Shown one piece after another: positions 1 through 6,225 of a stretch of DNA of 13,376 bases (position 1 is the stretch's first letter; each line of letters starts with the position of its first letter). Source of the stretch: Bacillota bacterium (GTDB lineage Bacteria; Bacillota; Bacilli; Bacillales; Cytobacillaceae); contig JAEWIG010000013.1 of NCBI GenBank assembly GCA_023387295.1, positions 1 to 13,376 of the forward strand, written 5' to 3'. Both the position numbers and the translations under genes were made by a program. Below the pieces are notes generated by a model. That model was not told the DNA's origin. It did no database searches and saw nothing but the letters and a program-made list of their open reading frames with translations.

Positions 1-127
1 CATCTAATACTCTTGAAGAAGCAGCCCAAATATCAGGACCTGTTCCATCTCCTTCAATAAATGGAACGATTGGATTGTTTGGTACATTTAATACCCCATT
101 ACTTACCGTGATTTTTTCACCTTGCAT
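1..127 (-). CDS. icd: Isocitrate dehydrogenase, N-terminal part (runs off the left edge)
   Basis: The first 42 codons of a minus-strand gene are visible, beginning MQGEKITVSNGVLNVPN and continuing through the IEGDGTGPDIW segment typical of the N-terminus of NADP-dependent isocitrate dehydrogenase. The enzyme oxidatively decarboxylates isocitrate to 2-oxoglutarate in the TCA cycle, in the cytoplasm. The ATG at 125-127 follows a GGAGGG ribosome binding site about 7 bases upstream. It lies downstream of citZ in the same direction, matching the citZ-icd(-mdh) order known in Bacillus. The 255-base gap to citZ holds a candidate promoter, a hairpin and a dispersed repeat, so icd may have its own promoter besides read-through from citZ. 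The catalytic region lies outside the window. The assignment rests on the N-terminal match and context. Confidence 0.93.
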   Translation of the reverse strand, partial: MQGEKITVSNGVLNVPNNPIVPFIEGDGTGPDIWAASSRVLD

Positions 128-161
128 AACTTTTCCCTCCATTTTTAAATCTATCAGAATC

Positions 162-192
162 AAAGGTTAGTAGGCATTTGCCCCTAACCTTT
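162..192 (-). promoter_or_regulatory. Strong hairpin in the icd 5' leader
   Basis: AAAGGTTAG at 162-170 pairs perfectly with CTAACCTTT at 184-192. Inside it, GGCA (173-176) pairs with TGCC (179-182). Neither strand has a good U-tract after the stem, so a simple intrinsic terminator is unlikely. It lies about 35 bases upstream of the icd start. If the candidate icd promoter at 209-237 is right, it sits about 10 nt from the mRNA 5' end, where such hairpins often protect against 5' decay. The fold is seen; the role is inferred. Confidence 0.6.
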
Positions 193-208
193 ATCTGCTT
201 TCTCTATT

Positions 209-237
209 ATTACAGCAATTTTTACATAATAAGTAAA
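209..237 (-). promoter_or_regulatory. Candidate sigma-A promoter of icd
   Basis: On the minus strand TTTACT (232-237) is followed after 17 bases by TGTAAT (209-214), 4/6 and 5/6 matches to the -35 and -10 consensus. Transcription would begin near 202, leaving a leader of about 75 nt. The hexamers lie within a TTATTA-N14-TAATAA dyad (207-232) that could also be an operator. Read by eye only. Confidence 0.4.
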
Positions 238-259
238 CTGTTGCCTCTGCTGTTCTTTG

Positions 260-378
260 TCTAGCTCCGGCGGCTAGGAGCTCGAGGTCATAAACCCATC
301 CGCCAAGAAGGTTAAAGAACAACCTTCCTGTCGGCTCGTCTTATGCTTGTCGCTCCTGAACGAGCCGCCTCCGCTTTT
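260..378. repeat. Dispersed GC-rich imperfect inverted-repeat element between citZ and icd
   Basis: This block is much richer in GC than its surroundings and folds as nested inverted repeats: GGCGGCT (269-275) with AGCCGCC (363-369), AGGAGC (276-281) with GCTCCT (352-357), CATAA (289-293) with TTATG (341-345), and an inner hairpin GAAGGTT (307-313) with AACCTTC (321-327). The wording, with CTAGCTCC near one end and CCGCTTTT at the other, resembles an intergenic repeat I recognise from Bacillus and Geobacillus genomes; it carries no protein gene. It begins four bases beyond the citZ stop codon, so the citZ transcript would carry this structure at its 3' end. Exact borders are uncertain. Confidence 0.7.
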
Positions 379-382
379 CTAT

Positions 383-1498
383 TTATCTTAGCTCGACTGG
401 AATGTATTTTTGCATTCCTGGGCCACTATATTCTGCACGTGGACGGATTAAACGGTTATTTTCATATTGTTCTAGAATATGAGCTAGCCATCCAGATACA
501 CGACTAACAGCAAAAATTGGTGTAAATAAATCATGGTCGATACCTAAGCTGTGATAAACCGTCGCAGAATAGAAATCAACATTTGGTGGGAGATTTTTCT
601 CGCCAGTTACAATATTTTCGATTTTTTCAGACATTTCATACCAATGTGGCTCTCCTGTAAGAGCTGTCAATTTCTTAGACATTTCTCTTAAATGCTTAGC
701 GCGTGGGTCCCCCTTACGATAAACACGATGACCAAAGCCCATAATTTTTTCTTTATTATCTAACTTTTCACGAACATAAGCTTCAACATTCTCTACTGAC
801 CCAATTTCAGAGAGCATATTGATAACAGCTTCATTTGCTCCACCATGTAACGGCCCCTTTAAAGCACCAATAGCTGCTGTAATTCCAGAATAAACATCTG
901 AAAGTGTAGCAACACATACACGAGCTGTGAACGTAGATGCATTTAGTTCATGGTCCGCATGAAGAACTAAAGCTTTATCAAATGCTTCAATAGCAATTGC
1001 CTCTGGATCTTTTCCAGATAACATGTATAAGAAATTCGCTGCAAATCCAAGATCCTTTCTTGGTGCAATTGGCTCTAAACCTTTTCTTACTCGCGCAAAT
1101 GCAGTTACAAGTGCTGGCATTTTCGCTTGTAAACGCATTGCTTTATTAAAATTAGATTCTGGATCCATAAGATCCGCTTCTTCATCATATAAACCTAAAA
1201 GAGATACAGCTGTCCTAAGAGCAGCCATAGGGTGTACTTTATCGATTGGATACATTTTGAAGTGTTCCAATACTTCCTTCGGTAATTCAGCATTATCAGC
1301 TAATTGATTCTTTAGCTCCTCTAACTGTAATAAAGTAGGAAGCTTTCTGTGCCATAGAAGATAGATTACTTCTTCAAAGCTTGCATTTACAGCTAAATCA
1401 TCAATATCGTAGCCTACATACGTTAAAGTGTCGTCAATGATAGAGCTGATAGACGAAGTAGTAGCAACTACCCCTTCAAGACCGCGTGTTACTGTCAT
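383..1498 (-). CDS. citZ: Citrate synthase (main TCA-cycle enzyme)
   Basis: A 371-residue type II-fold citrate synthase, the usual Bacillus CitZ length. It condenses oxaloacetate and acetyl-CoA to citrate in the cytoplasm. Visible catalytic features are His218 in GPLHGGANE, His257 in GFGHRVYRKGDPRA and Asp308 in PNVDFYS, with the substrate-binding LHADHELNAS stretch near residues 180-189. The frame is open upstream to 1693, but I place the start at the ATG of 1496-1498: it gives the conserved N-terminus MTVTRGLEGVVATTSS and has an AAAGGAGAG ribosome binding site (1506-1514) 7 bases away. It precedes icd and follows ytwI. The roughly 510-base upstream gap implies its own regulated promoter; in B. 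subtilis citZ is controlled by CcpA and CcpC and its leader RNA is reported to be bound by aconitase. Confidence 0.96.
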   Translation of the reverse strand: MTVTRGLEGVVATTSSISSIIDDTLTYVGYDIDDLAVNASFEEVIYLLWHRKLPTLLQLEELKNQLADNAELPKEVLEHFKMYPIDKVHPMAALRTAVSLLGLYDEEADLMDPESNFNKAMRLQAKMPALVTAFARVRKGLEPIAPRKDLGFAANFLYMLSGKDPEAIAIEAFDKALVLHADHELNASTFTARVCVATLSDVYSGITAAIGALKGPLHGGANEAVINMLSEIGSVENVEAYVREKLDNKEKIMGFGHRVYRKGDPRAKHLREMSKKLTALTGEPHWYEMSEKIENIVTGEKNLPPNVDFYSATVYHSLGIDHDLFTPIFAVSRVSGWLAHILEQYENNRLIRPRAEYSGPGMQKYIPVELR

Positions 1499-1523
1499 CC
1501 TGAATCTCTCCTTTACATTATCG

Positions 1524-1541
1524 AATTCGCCTTGGCGAATT
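1524..1541 (-). promoter_or_regulatory. Inverted repeat just upstream of the citZ ribosome binding site
   Basis: AATTCGCC (1524-1531) and GGCGAATT (1534-1541) are perfect complements with two bases between, so the RNA would form a 7-bp stem with a four-base loop ending about 10 bases before the citZ Shine-Dalgarno. The adjacent GGCG at 1543-1546 (read as CGCC on the listed strand) could pair with part of the same arm, giving a competing fold. A role in citZ translation or mRNA stability is inference. Confidence 0.5.
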
Positions 1542-1610
1542 TGCGCCCAGATTTCTTTCAAACTTGCTCGATAAACTTCATTTGAAAAATCCGAGGTATT
1601 CGCCGGAGGC

Positions 1611-1640
1611 TTTAACTTTATTCGACAGAATAAAGTTAAA
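1611..1640 (-). promoter_or_regulatory. Perfect 12-bp hairpin with six-base loop in the citZ leader
   Basis: TTTAACTTTATT (1611-1622) and AATAAAGTTAAA (1629-1640) are exact reverse complements around a six-base loop, CUGUCG in the citZ mRNA sense. It sits about 115 bases before the citZ start. No U-tract follows (GCCTCC comes next), so it is not an intrinsic terminator. A stem with a six-base loop recalls IRE-like aconitase targets, but the CAGUG loop motif is absent. Confidence 0.55.
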
Positions 1641-1822
1641 ATTTCCCCATACCCATTTGTCTGTAATTTTTTAAGTTGAATCCCTTTTTTCAACTCATGT
1701 CATAAAAAAGTTATATAGGCTTATATATATAGCCTTTAAAGTCGACCGCAATAGTCGAACCACAGACCAAAAAAATATAAAAATAATGCCAATTGAGCGA
1801 TTGTTCAGCTATTCAGCAAAAA

Positions 1823-1837
1823 AGAAAATGCTTACAT
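1823..1837 (-). promoter_or_regulatory. CcpA cre-like site upstream of citZ
   Basis: On the minus strand ATGTAAGCATTTTCT matches 13 of 15 positions of the degenerate cre consensus WTGNAARCGNWWWCA, missing the central G and final A. CcpA repression of citZ is established in B. subtilis. Relative to the candidate promoter at 1915-1943 it would lie about 70-85 bases downstream, consistent with a roadblock, but both calls are by eye. Confidence 0.4.
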
Positions 1838-1914
1838 TTCCTTTTTTTAAAAAAACAGTCATTAGCCCTATGATTATTAATTTCCTACGAAAAAAATATG
1901 TATATTCAAGTTCT

Positions 1915-1943
1915 ATTATAAACAAGAATCTCATATTTGGAAA
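1915..1943 (-). promoter_or_regulatory. Candidate promoter for citZ
   Basis: TTTCCA (1938-1943) and a perfect TATAAT (1915-1920) are separated by 17 bases on the minus strand. Transcription from about 1908 would give an unusually long leader of about 410 nt. A perfect but unpaired TTGACA -35 hexamer is at 1951-1956. A rival start could lie at the AT-rich TATATATA region near 1718-1734. The whole stretch 1499-2009 has no supported gene. Confidence 0.35.
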
Positions 1944-2009
1944 TGAAAAGTGTCAAAAATGTGAAAAAATTATTATTTTTTTAGAAAAACATAGTTTTGG
2001 ACTTGATAT

Positions 2010-2471
2010 TTATTTTAAGAAGTCTAATAGTCTCATTACCATATATGCAATTCCCGCTCCAATTAGGGGACCAACCGCAACTCCTCTAAAAAAAGCCACT
2101 GCAATAATGGTACCAATAACAAGAACTGTCGTAATATGCGGTTCTTTTGCTAGCAGCCCAACTCCACCTTTAGCAATAAGGGCAACAGCCATGCCTGATG
2201 CTAACGCAATCCAGGCGTTAGGTGATTTGAAAGCATCTACTAAATCCTTGAAGCCTATCTCTCCACTTGCAATTGGAGCAAGAACTGCAATAGTAATAAC
2301 GGTAATTCCCCAGTTGATTCCTTTCGACTGAATAAACGAAAAGCCTTTAGTATCCAAACCAACTAACTTTAATCCAATAAGAACAATAGCTGCAATAAGT
2401 AAAGATTGGTTTTTAGCGATTAAGCTAATCACTAATAACAGTAGTAAAAAAATAAATGGCTGTGTAAACAA
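2010..2471 (-). CDS. ytwI: DUF441-family small membrane protein YtwI
   Basis: A 153-residue very hydrophobic protein with about four to five membrane segments, starting FTQPFIFLLLLLVISLIAK and containing QSKGINWGITVITIAVLAPIA and GGVAVGPLIGAGIAY-like (here RGVAVGPLIGAGIAY) stretches that match the DUF441/YtwI family. Its function is unknown. The frame extends to a GTG at 2478-2480, but the GGAAGG ribosome binding site (2481-2486) abuts that codon. The TTG at 2469-2471 has 9-base spacing and gives the family's usual (M)FTQ start, so I choose it. The gene sits directly upstream of citZ, as in B. subtilis, and is divergent from ytvI. No convincing terminator follows it. Confidence 0.88.
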   Translation of the reverse strand: MFTQPFIFLLLLLVISLIAKNQSLLIAAIVLIGLKLVGLDTKGFSFIQSKGINWGITVITIAVLAPIASGEIGFKDLVDAFKSPNAWIALASGMAVALIAKGGVGLLAKEPHITTVLVIGTIIAVAFFRGVAVGPLIGAGIAYMVMRLLDFLK

Positions 2472-2499
2472 TTTGCGCACCCTTCCAATCTTTGTTGTT

Positions 2500-2528
2500 A
2501 TTTTAACATAGCTTTAGAATATTAAAAA
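2500..2528 (-). promoter_or_regulatory. Candidate extended -10 promoter of ytwI
   Basis: On the minus strand TAAAAT (2500-2505) is preceded by TG plus one base, an extended -10, with only a weak -35 (TTTTTA) 17 bases upstream. It lies about 30 bases before the ytwI start, in the 203-base gap shared with the divergent ytvI. The same gap holds an ATTCTG-N6-CAGAAT dyad at 2531-2548. Confidence 0.35.
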
Positions 2529-2674
2529 TAATTCTGCTTTTCCAGAATGAATCTTTTTATATTTCTGTTGCGTAATAATATAGTATGATGAATTTGAACA
2601 TACTGGACAATTACATAACATTCAGCAGAAACTTATTCTGTTTTCTATATCCACTATAATTAGGAGGTCATTTT

Positions 2675-3802
2675 TTGAATAACGTATATGTTTCTCGAAC
2701 GATAAGATTCTTAGTAGTTATCGGCTGTACGCTCCTCTTTTTTATTAGTTTTCTTTTTGTGTCTAAAGTGGCCTATCCATTTATAATAGGTTTTGCCATT
2801 GCATTTCTTATTAACCCACTAGTCAATTTTTTCGAAAAAAAATGGAGAATACCTCGTGGGCTTTCTGTCATACTAACCATCGTGCTATTGATTGGTGTTT
2901 TCGCAGGTTTGATCACTCTTCTTATTGTTGAAATTGTGTCTGGTGCTGACTATTTAGCAAAGGTTGTTCCCGAGCATTTAGATACTTTAATTAACTATAT
3001 CGAACAATTTTTTGCTGCACAAATCATCCCATTATACAATCAACTTTCTGGATTATTAAGCTCTTTAGATGTTGGACAACAGGAAGCTATTTTAGAAAAT
3101 ATCAACAATGTCGGTAAGGAAATTGGAGCTACAGTTGGCTCTTTTATTCAAACATTTTTCGGTAAAATCCCTAATATTCTTTCTTGGTTTCCTAACGCAG
3201 GAACCGTTCTTATATTCTCTTTATTAGGGACATTTTTTATTAGTAAAGATTGGGAGCGCCTTTCTACACTAGGTAGCCGATTGCTTCCAAACAAAGCGAA
3301 ATCGAGCAGTAAAAGGGTCTTTTTAGATTTAAAAAAGGCACTTTTTGGATTCGTTAAAGCACAAGCAACATTGATTTCGATTACGACAGTCATTATCTTA
3401 ATTGGACTTCTCATATTACGTGTCGATTATGCGATTACGATTGCATTAATTACTGGAATCGTTGACATTATTCCATATTTAGGTACGGGGTTAATTTTCG
3501 TCCCGTGGATTATATACGAAGTGTTCACCGGGGATTTAGGATCAGCTATCGGCCTCGGTATTTTATACAGCATTGTACTTGTTCAACGCCAAGTCATGGA
3601 ACCGAAAATCCTTTCATCTAATATTGGACTTGATCCACTTGCCACATTAATTGCTTTGTTTGTCGGATTTAAGCTTATTGGCTTCCTTGGATTAATTGTT
3701 GGTCCTGTTACACTAGTAATTATTACAACCCTTCATAAGGCAAATGTTTTTCGAGATTTATGGGCATATATTAAAGGGAATGAAAACGGTAATAAAGCAT
3801 AA
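2675..3802 (+). CDS. ytvI: AI-2E / UPF0118-family integral membrane protein YtvI
   Basis: A 375-residue polytopic membrane protein, the family's usual size, and the only plus-strand gene here. The N-terminal part has paired membrane segments (about 10-50 and 62-90). A more polar middle (about 90-165) precedes further segments from about 175 on. Family motifs are DIIPYLG at 264-270 and MEPKILSSNIGLDPL at 308-322, followed by the glycine-rich GFKLIGFLGLIVGP segment. Members are transporter-like exporters; YtvI orthologues are annotated as sporulation membrane proteins (TIGR02872), but the substrate is unknown. The start is a TTG at 2675-2677, fixed by a perfect AGGAGGT six bases upstream. It is transcribed alone and ends at a strong terminator shared with fxsA. 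Confidence 0.9.
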   Translation: MNNVYVSRTIRFLVVIGCTLLFFISFLFVSKVAYPFIIGFAIAFLINPLVNFFEKKWRIPRGLSVILTIVLLIGVFAGLITLLIVEIVSGADYLAKVVPEHLDTLINYIEQFFAAQIIPLYNQLSGLLSSLDVGQQEAILENINNVGKEIGATVGSFIQTFFGKIPNILSWFPNAGTVLIFSLLGTFFISKDWERLSTLGSRLLPNKAKSSSKRVFLDLKKALFGFVKAQATLISITTVIILIGLLILRVDYAITIALITGIVDIIPYLGTGLIFVPWIIYEVFTGDLGSAIGLGILYSIVLVQRQVMEPKILSSNIGLDPLATLIALFVGFKLIGFLGLIVGPVTLVIITTLHKANVFRDLWAYIKGNENGNKA

Positions 3803-3805
3803 GAA

Positions 3806-3839
3806 AAAGGTCACTCTTTTTATAAGAAGAGTGACCTTT
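3806..3839. terminator. Bidirectional intrinsic terminator between ytvI and fxsA
   Basis: AAAGGTCACTCTT (3806-3818) pairs perfectly over 13 bp with AAGAGTGACCTTT (3827-3839) around an 8-base loop. The minus strand continues with TTCTTATG after the stem's own TTT, and the plus strand with CTTTATA, so it can end both the ytvI transcript and the opposing fxsA transcript. It starts 4 bases after the ytvI stop and lies 18 bases beyond the fxsA stop. Confidence 0.9.
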
Positions 3840-3857
3840 CTTTATACATAAACTTCC

Positions 3858-4244
3858 TTATCTAATGATCGTGAACGTATTTCTATCCATCCATTTTTGA
3901 AAACCCTTAATGATTAGCTTTTTAAAAATGCGGTTTGTTGCAGGTGTAAGTAATAAAAAGCCAGTTACATCTGTAATAAAGCCTGGTGTGAGAAGAAATA
4001 CTCCTCCTACTAATACACAAATTCCATCAAGAATGGCATCCTTTGGCATTTGCCCATAGCTCATTTGTTCCTGTGCCTTCCTAATTGTCTCTAGTCCTTG
4101 TTTCTTCGCTAAATATGCCCCTAATACCCCTGTTAATAAAATAAGCGCTATTGTCGGCCACACTCCGATTAAATTACCTGCTAAGAGTAAAACAGCAATC
4201 TCTGCTGCTGGAACAGCAATAATCAGTAGTAGAATATAACGCAT
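3858..4244 (-). CDS. fxsA: FxsA family membrane protein
   Basis: A 128-residue hydrophobic protein of the FxsA family (Pfam FxsA). It has membrane segments near 3-23, 27-45 and 72-97 and the family stretch VGGVFLLTPGFITDVTGFLL in the second half, and ends with a basic tail. In E. coli, overproduced FxsA relieves F-plasmid exclusion of phage T7; its normal role is unknown. The ATG at 4242-4244 has a GAGGTGG ribosome binding site 4 bases upstream. It lies 128 bases downstream of the dicarboxylate transporter in the same direction, with no clear terminator between, so some read-through is possible. In B. subtilis the homologue lies near pyk, with no transporter in between. Confidence 0.9.
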   Translation of the reverse strand: MRYILLLIIAVPAAEIAVLLLAGNLIGVWPTIALILLTGVLGAYLAKKQGLETIRKAQEQMSYGQMPKDAILDGICVLVGGVFLLTPGFITDVTGFLLLTPATNRIFKKLIIKGFQKWMDRNTFTIIR

Positions 4245-4372
4245 GATGCCACCTCACAGTTTCAAATTCACCTTGGCCAATAACTGCCTCGGGATTGAAT
4301 GAAGTTATTGATTGATTAGCATCATTTTAGCAGAAACCAGCAAAGAAAAAAACTAATGTGGGTTTAAATTTA

Positions 4373-6007
4373 CTATTTTAACGATTCCGGGAATACGCTA
4401 ATATCAATTCCCCAAGCAATCGGCATGAAGAAGTAAATCATACCAGCAATAAAGAAAATACAAAACAGATTAATCCAGAATCCCGCTCTTACCATATCAG
4501 TAATTTTTAATAAACCTGATCCAAAGACGATTGCATTTGGCGGTGTCGCTACTGGAAGCATAAATGCACATGAAGCGGAAATTCCCGCTGCAACCATTAA
4601 CGCATATGGGTGAACATTTAAAGCTAACCCTAGTGAGGCCATAATAGGGAACATCATTGTTGCTGTTGCTGTATTCGAAGTAATTTCTGTTAAGAAAAGA
4701 ACAAGTGTCGTTACACATAATATGAGTACTAAGAAATGTACACTTTGTAATACGGTTAACTGTTCTCCAATCCATTGTGCTAAACCTGATTCTTTAAATC
4801 CTTTAGCAATGGCAAGTCCACCACCGAATAATAACAGAATCCCCCAAGGTACTTCTTTTGCATCGTTCCAGTTAATAATTTTTCCATCCTTCGCTTGTCT
4901 TGAAGGTAGCATGAATAATACTACTGACGCTATTATTCCAATAATTGTATCATCTAAACGTGTCATAAATTCTAAAGGGATAAAAGAACGTGTAATCCAT
5001 AATAGTGCTGTAAGCGTGAATACAACTAAAACTAATTTTTCTTCAAATGACATGGATCCGAGTTCATTTTTCTCTTCTTGGATGACTGCTTTTCCACCAG
5101 GAATTTGCTTTATCTTCATTGGAAAAGCAATTTTTACTAAGTATACCCAAACAAAAGCTAGTAAAATAACAGCTAAAGGAACTCCAAATACCATCCAGCC
5201 TGCAAATGAAATTTCAACACCATATAGTTCCTTTACAATTCCAGCGAAAATCGTATTTGGTGGTGTTCCAATTAAGGTTCCTACCCCACCAATCGAAGCT
5301 GCATATGCAACTCCAAGCATAATCGCTTTCCCAAAACTATTTTCAAGATCTTTATTATCTTCTTCAATTGATTTCGCAAAGTGAGCAATAACTGCCGCAG
5401 CAATTGGCATCATCATCATGGCCGTAGCCGTATTCGATATCCACATCGATAAGAATCCTGTCGCAACCATAAATCCAAGTACAATTCTTTGTGTACTTGT
5501 TCCAACAAACAGAATGATATTTAATGCAATTCGACGGTGCAGACCCCATTTTTGCATGGCAATCGCAATAATAAAGCCTCCTAAAAATAGAAATATGGTT
5601 GAATCAGCGTATGCACTCGTTATTCCACCTTGCACTGCTCCTGTTACAGGAAATAATATAATTGGTAGCAAGGATGTTGCTGGAATTGGAATTGCTTCTG
5701 TAATCCACCATGTTGCAATCCAAATCGTACTAGCTAAAACAGCTAGAGCCTCCTTCGGCATCCCATCAGGTGAAATCCCAAATAACGTAGCAAAGAATAA
5801 TATTGGACCTAGAAAGAATCCGATATTTTGTCTCAAAGAACGATTATTTTTATGCTTAGGTTCCTGTTTCATTTCTCTCGCTGTCTCTTTAGGAGAAGAT
5901 GATGAATCTTCAGAAAGATTAGCTGATGAAAAGAACATTAATGTCTTTTTCGTCTTATGATGCATATCCCATAATTTCCCCCATGCTCCTTGAACGTAGC
6001 TCGCCAT
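4373..6007 (-). CDS. Sodium-coupled dicarboxylate transporter, DASS (SLC13) family
   Basis: A 544-residue divalent anion:sodium symporter. Two SNT motifs that bind substrate and sodium in this family are at 191-193 (ISNTATAMMMMP) and 444-446 (TSNTATATMMFP). Each is followed by a TPPN loop (248-251 and 488-491), reflecting the inverted repeat of the fold. Residues 478-494, SCAFMLPVATPPNAIV, fit the family signature pattern. The closest type is the Bacillus/Staphylococcus SdcL/SdcS class, which imports succinate, malate and fumarate; the exact substrate is inferred. About 60 residues precede the first membrane segment, including a serine-rich stretch (32-39), longer than in compact members. The ATG at 6005-6007 has an AAAGGGGAG ribosome binding site. 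It has its own promoter and lies between pyk and fxsA. Co-occurrence with a malic enzyme fits malate use. Confidence 0.92.
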   Translation of the reverse strand: MASYVQGAWGKLWDMHHKTKKTLMFFSSANLSEDSSSSPKETAREMKQEPKHKNNRSLRQNIGFFLGPILFFATLFGISPDGMPKEALAVLASTIWIATWWITEAIPIPATSLLPIILFPVTGAVQGGITSAYADSTIFLFLGGFIIAIAMQKWGLHRRIALNIILFVGTSTQRIVLGFMVATGFLSMWISNTATAMMMMPIAAAVIAHFAKSIEEDNKDLENSFGKAIMLGVAYAASIGGVGTLIGTPPNTIFAGIVKELYGVEISFAGWMVFGVPLAVILLAFVWVYLVKIAFPMKIKQIPGGKAVIQEEKNELGSMSFEEKLVLVVFTLTALLWITRSFIPLEFMTRLDDTIIGIIASVVLFMLPSRQAKDGKIINWNDAKEVPWGILLLFGGGLAIAKGFKESGLAQWIGEQLTVLQSVHFLVLILCVTTLVLFLTEITSNTATATMMFPIMASLGLALNVHPYALMVAAGISASCAFMLPVATPPNAIVFGSGLLKITDMVRAGFWINLFCIFFIAGMIYFFMPIAWGIDISVFPESLK

Positions 6008-6023
6008 AATACTCCCCTTTTCA

Positions 6024-6055
6024 ATGTGTTATACAATATATGATATGTGTTATAC
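6024..6055 (-). repeat. Two 11-bp direct repeats in the transporter leader
   Basis: ATGTGTTATAC occurs at 6024-6034 and again at 6045-6055, start to start 21 bp, about two helical turns. Each copy is followed by a similar AATAT-containing tail ending ATGA. A truncated echo (TTATAC) is at 6071-6076. The pair lies between the -10 box (6070-6075) and the ribosome binding site, so a bound protein would affect initiation or early elongation. No regulator gene is adjacent. Confidence 0.55.
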
Positions 6056-6069
6056 TACAATATGAAAAT

Positions 6070-6098
6070 ATTATACTAAATTACTATTAATTGCAACA
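6070..6098 (-). promoter_or_regulatory. Promoter of the dicarboxylate transporter gene
   Basis: A perfect TATAAT (6070-6075) lies on the minus strand, with TGTTGC 17 bases upstream (6093-6098), or the better TTGCAA at 15 bases. The start would be near 6063, about 55 bases before the ATG. The perfect -10 in a short intergenic gap makes this one of the clearer promoters, though its -35 is weak. Confidence 0.55.
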
Positions 6099-6178
6099 AC
6101 TTCACAAAATAGACACATTTTATGCGTTTTTCTTCATACTTATTTAACAATTGAAGAGTAAATATATTATTTAAGCAT

Positions 6179-6206
6179 AAAAAAATAGGGCCTGCTATGC
6201 AAGCCC
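6179..6206 (-). terminator. Intrinsic terminator of the pfkA-pyk operon
   Basis: On the minus strand GGGCUUGC pairs with GCAGGCCC (one G-U pair) around a three-base loop (plus coordinates 6188-6206), followed by TATTTTTTT (6179-6187). It lies 20 bases beyond the pyk stop and separates the glycolytic operon from the transporter gene. Confidence 0.88.
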
Positions 6207-6225
6207 CAATTCAGATTAAATGATG

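Noticed and set aside
1499..1693. In-frame 65-codon extension of citZ upstream of the ATG at 1498
   Set aside because: It begins with a TTG lacking a ribosome binding site, contains the 12-bp hairpin, and is absent from Bacillus citrate synthases, while the ATG at 1498 has a strong Shine-Dalgarno and the conserved N-terminus.
1763..1769. Possible third regulator site near citZ (TGGTCTG)
   Set aside because: Only one half of the dyad is present; the other half reads TGG instead of ACCA.
1786..2331. Plus-strand open frame of 181 codons
   Set aside because: It is mostly antisense to ytwI plus AT-rich intergenic DNA, with low-complexity translation and no ribosome binding site.
4255..4372. Terminator between the transporter and fxsA
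   Set aside because: A T-run is present (minus strand near 4344-4352) but no stem longer than about 4 bp precedes it.
4722..5960. Long plus-strand open frames opposite the transporter gene
   Set aside because: They are antisense shadows of a clear DASS gene; the translations resemble no family and have no start signals.
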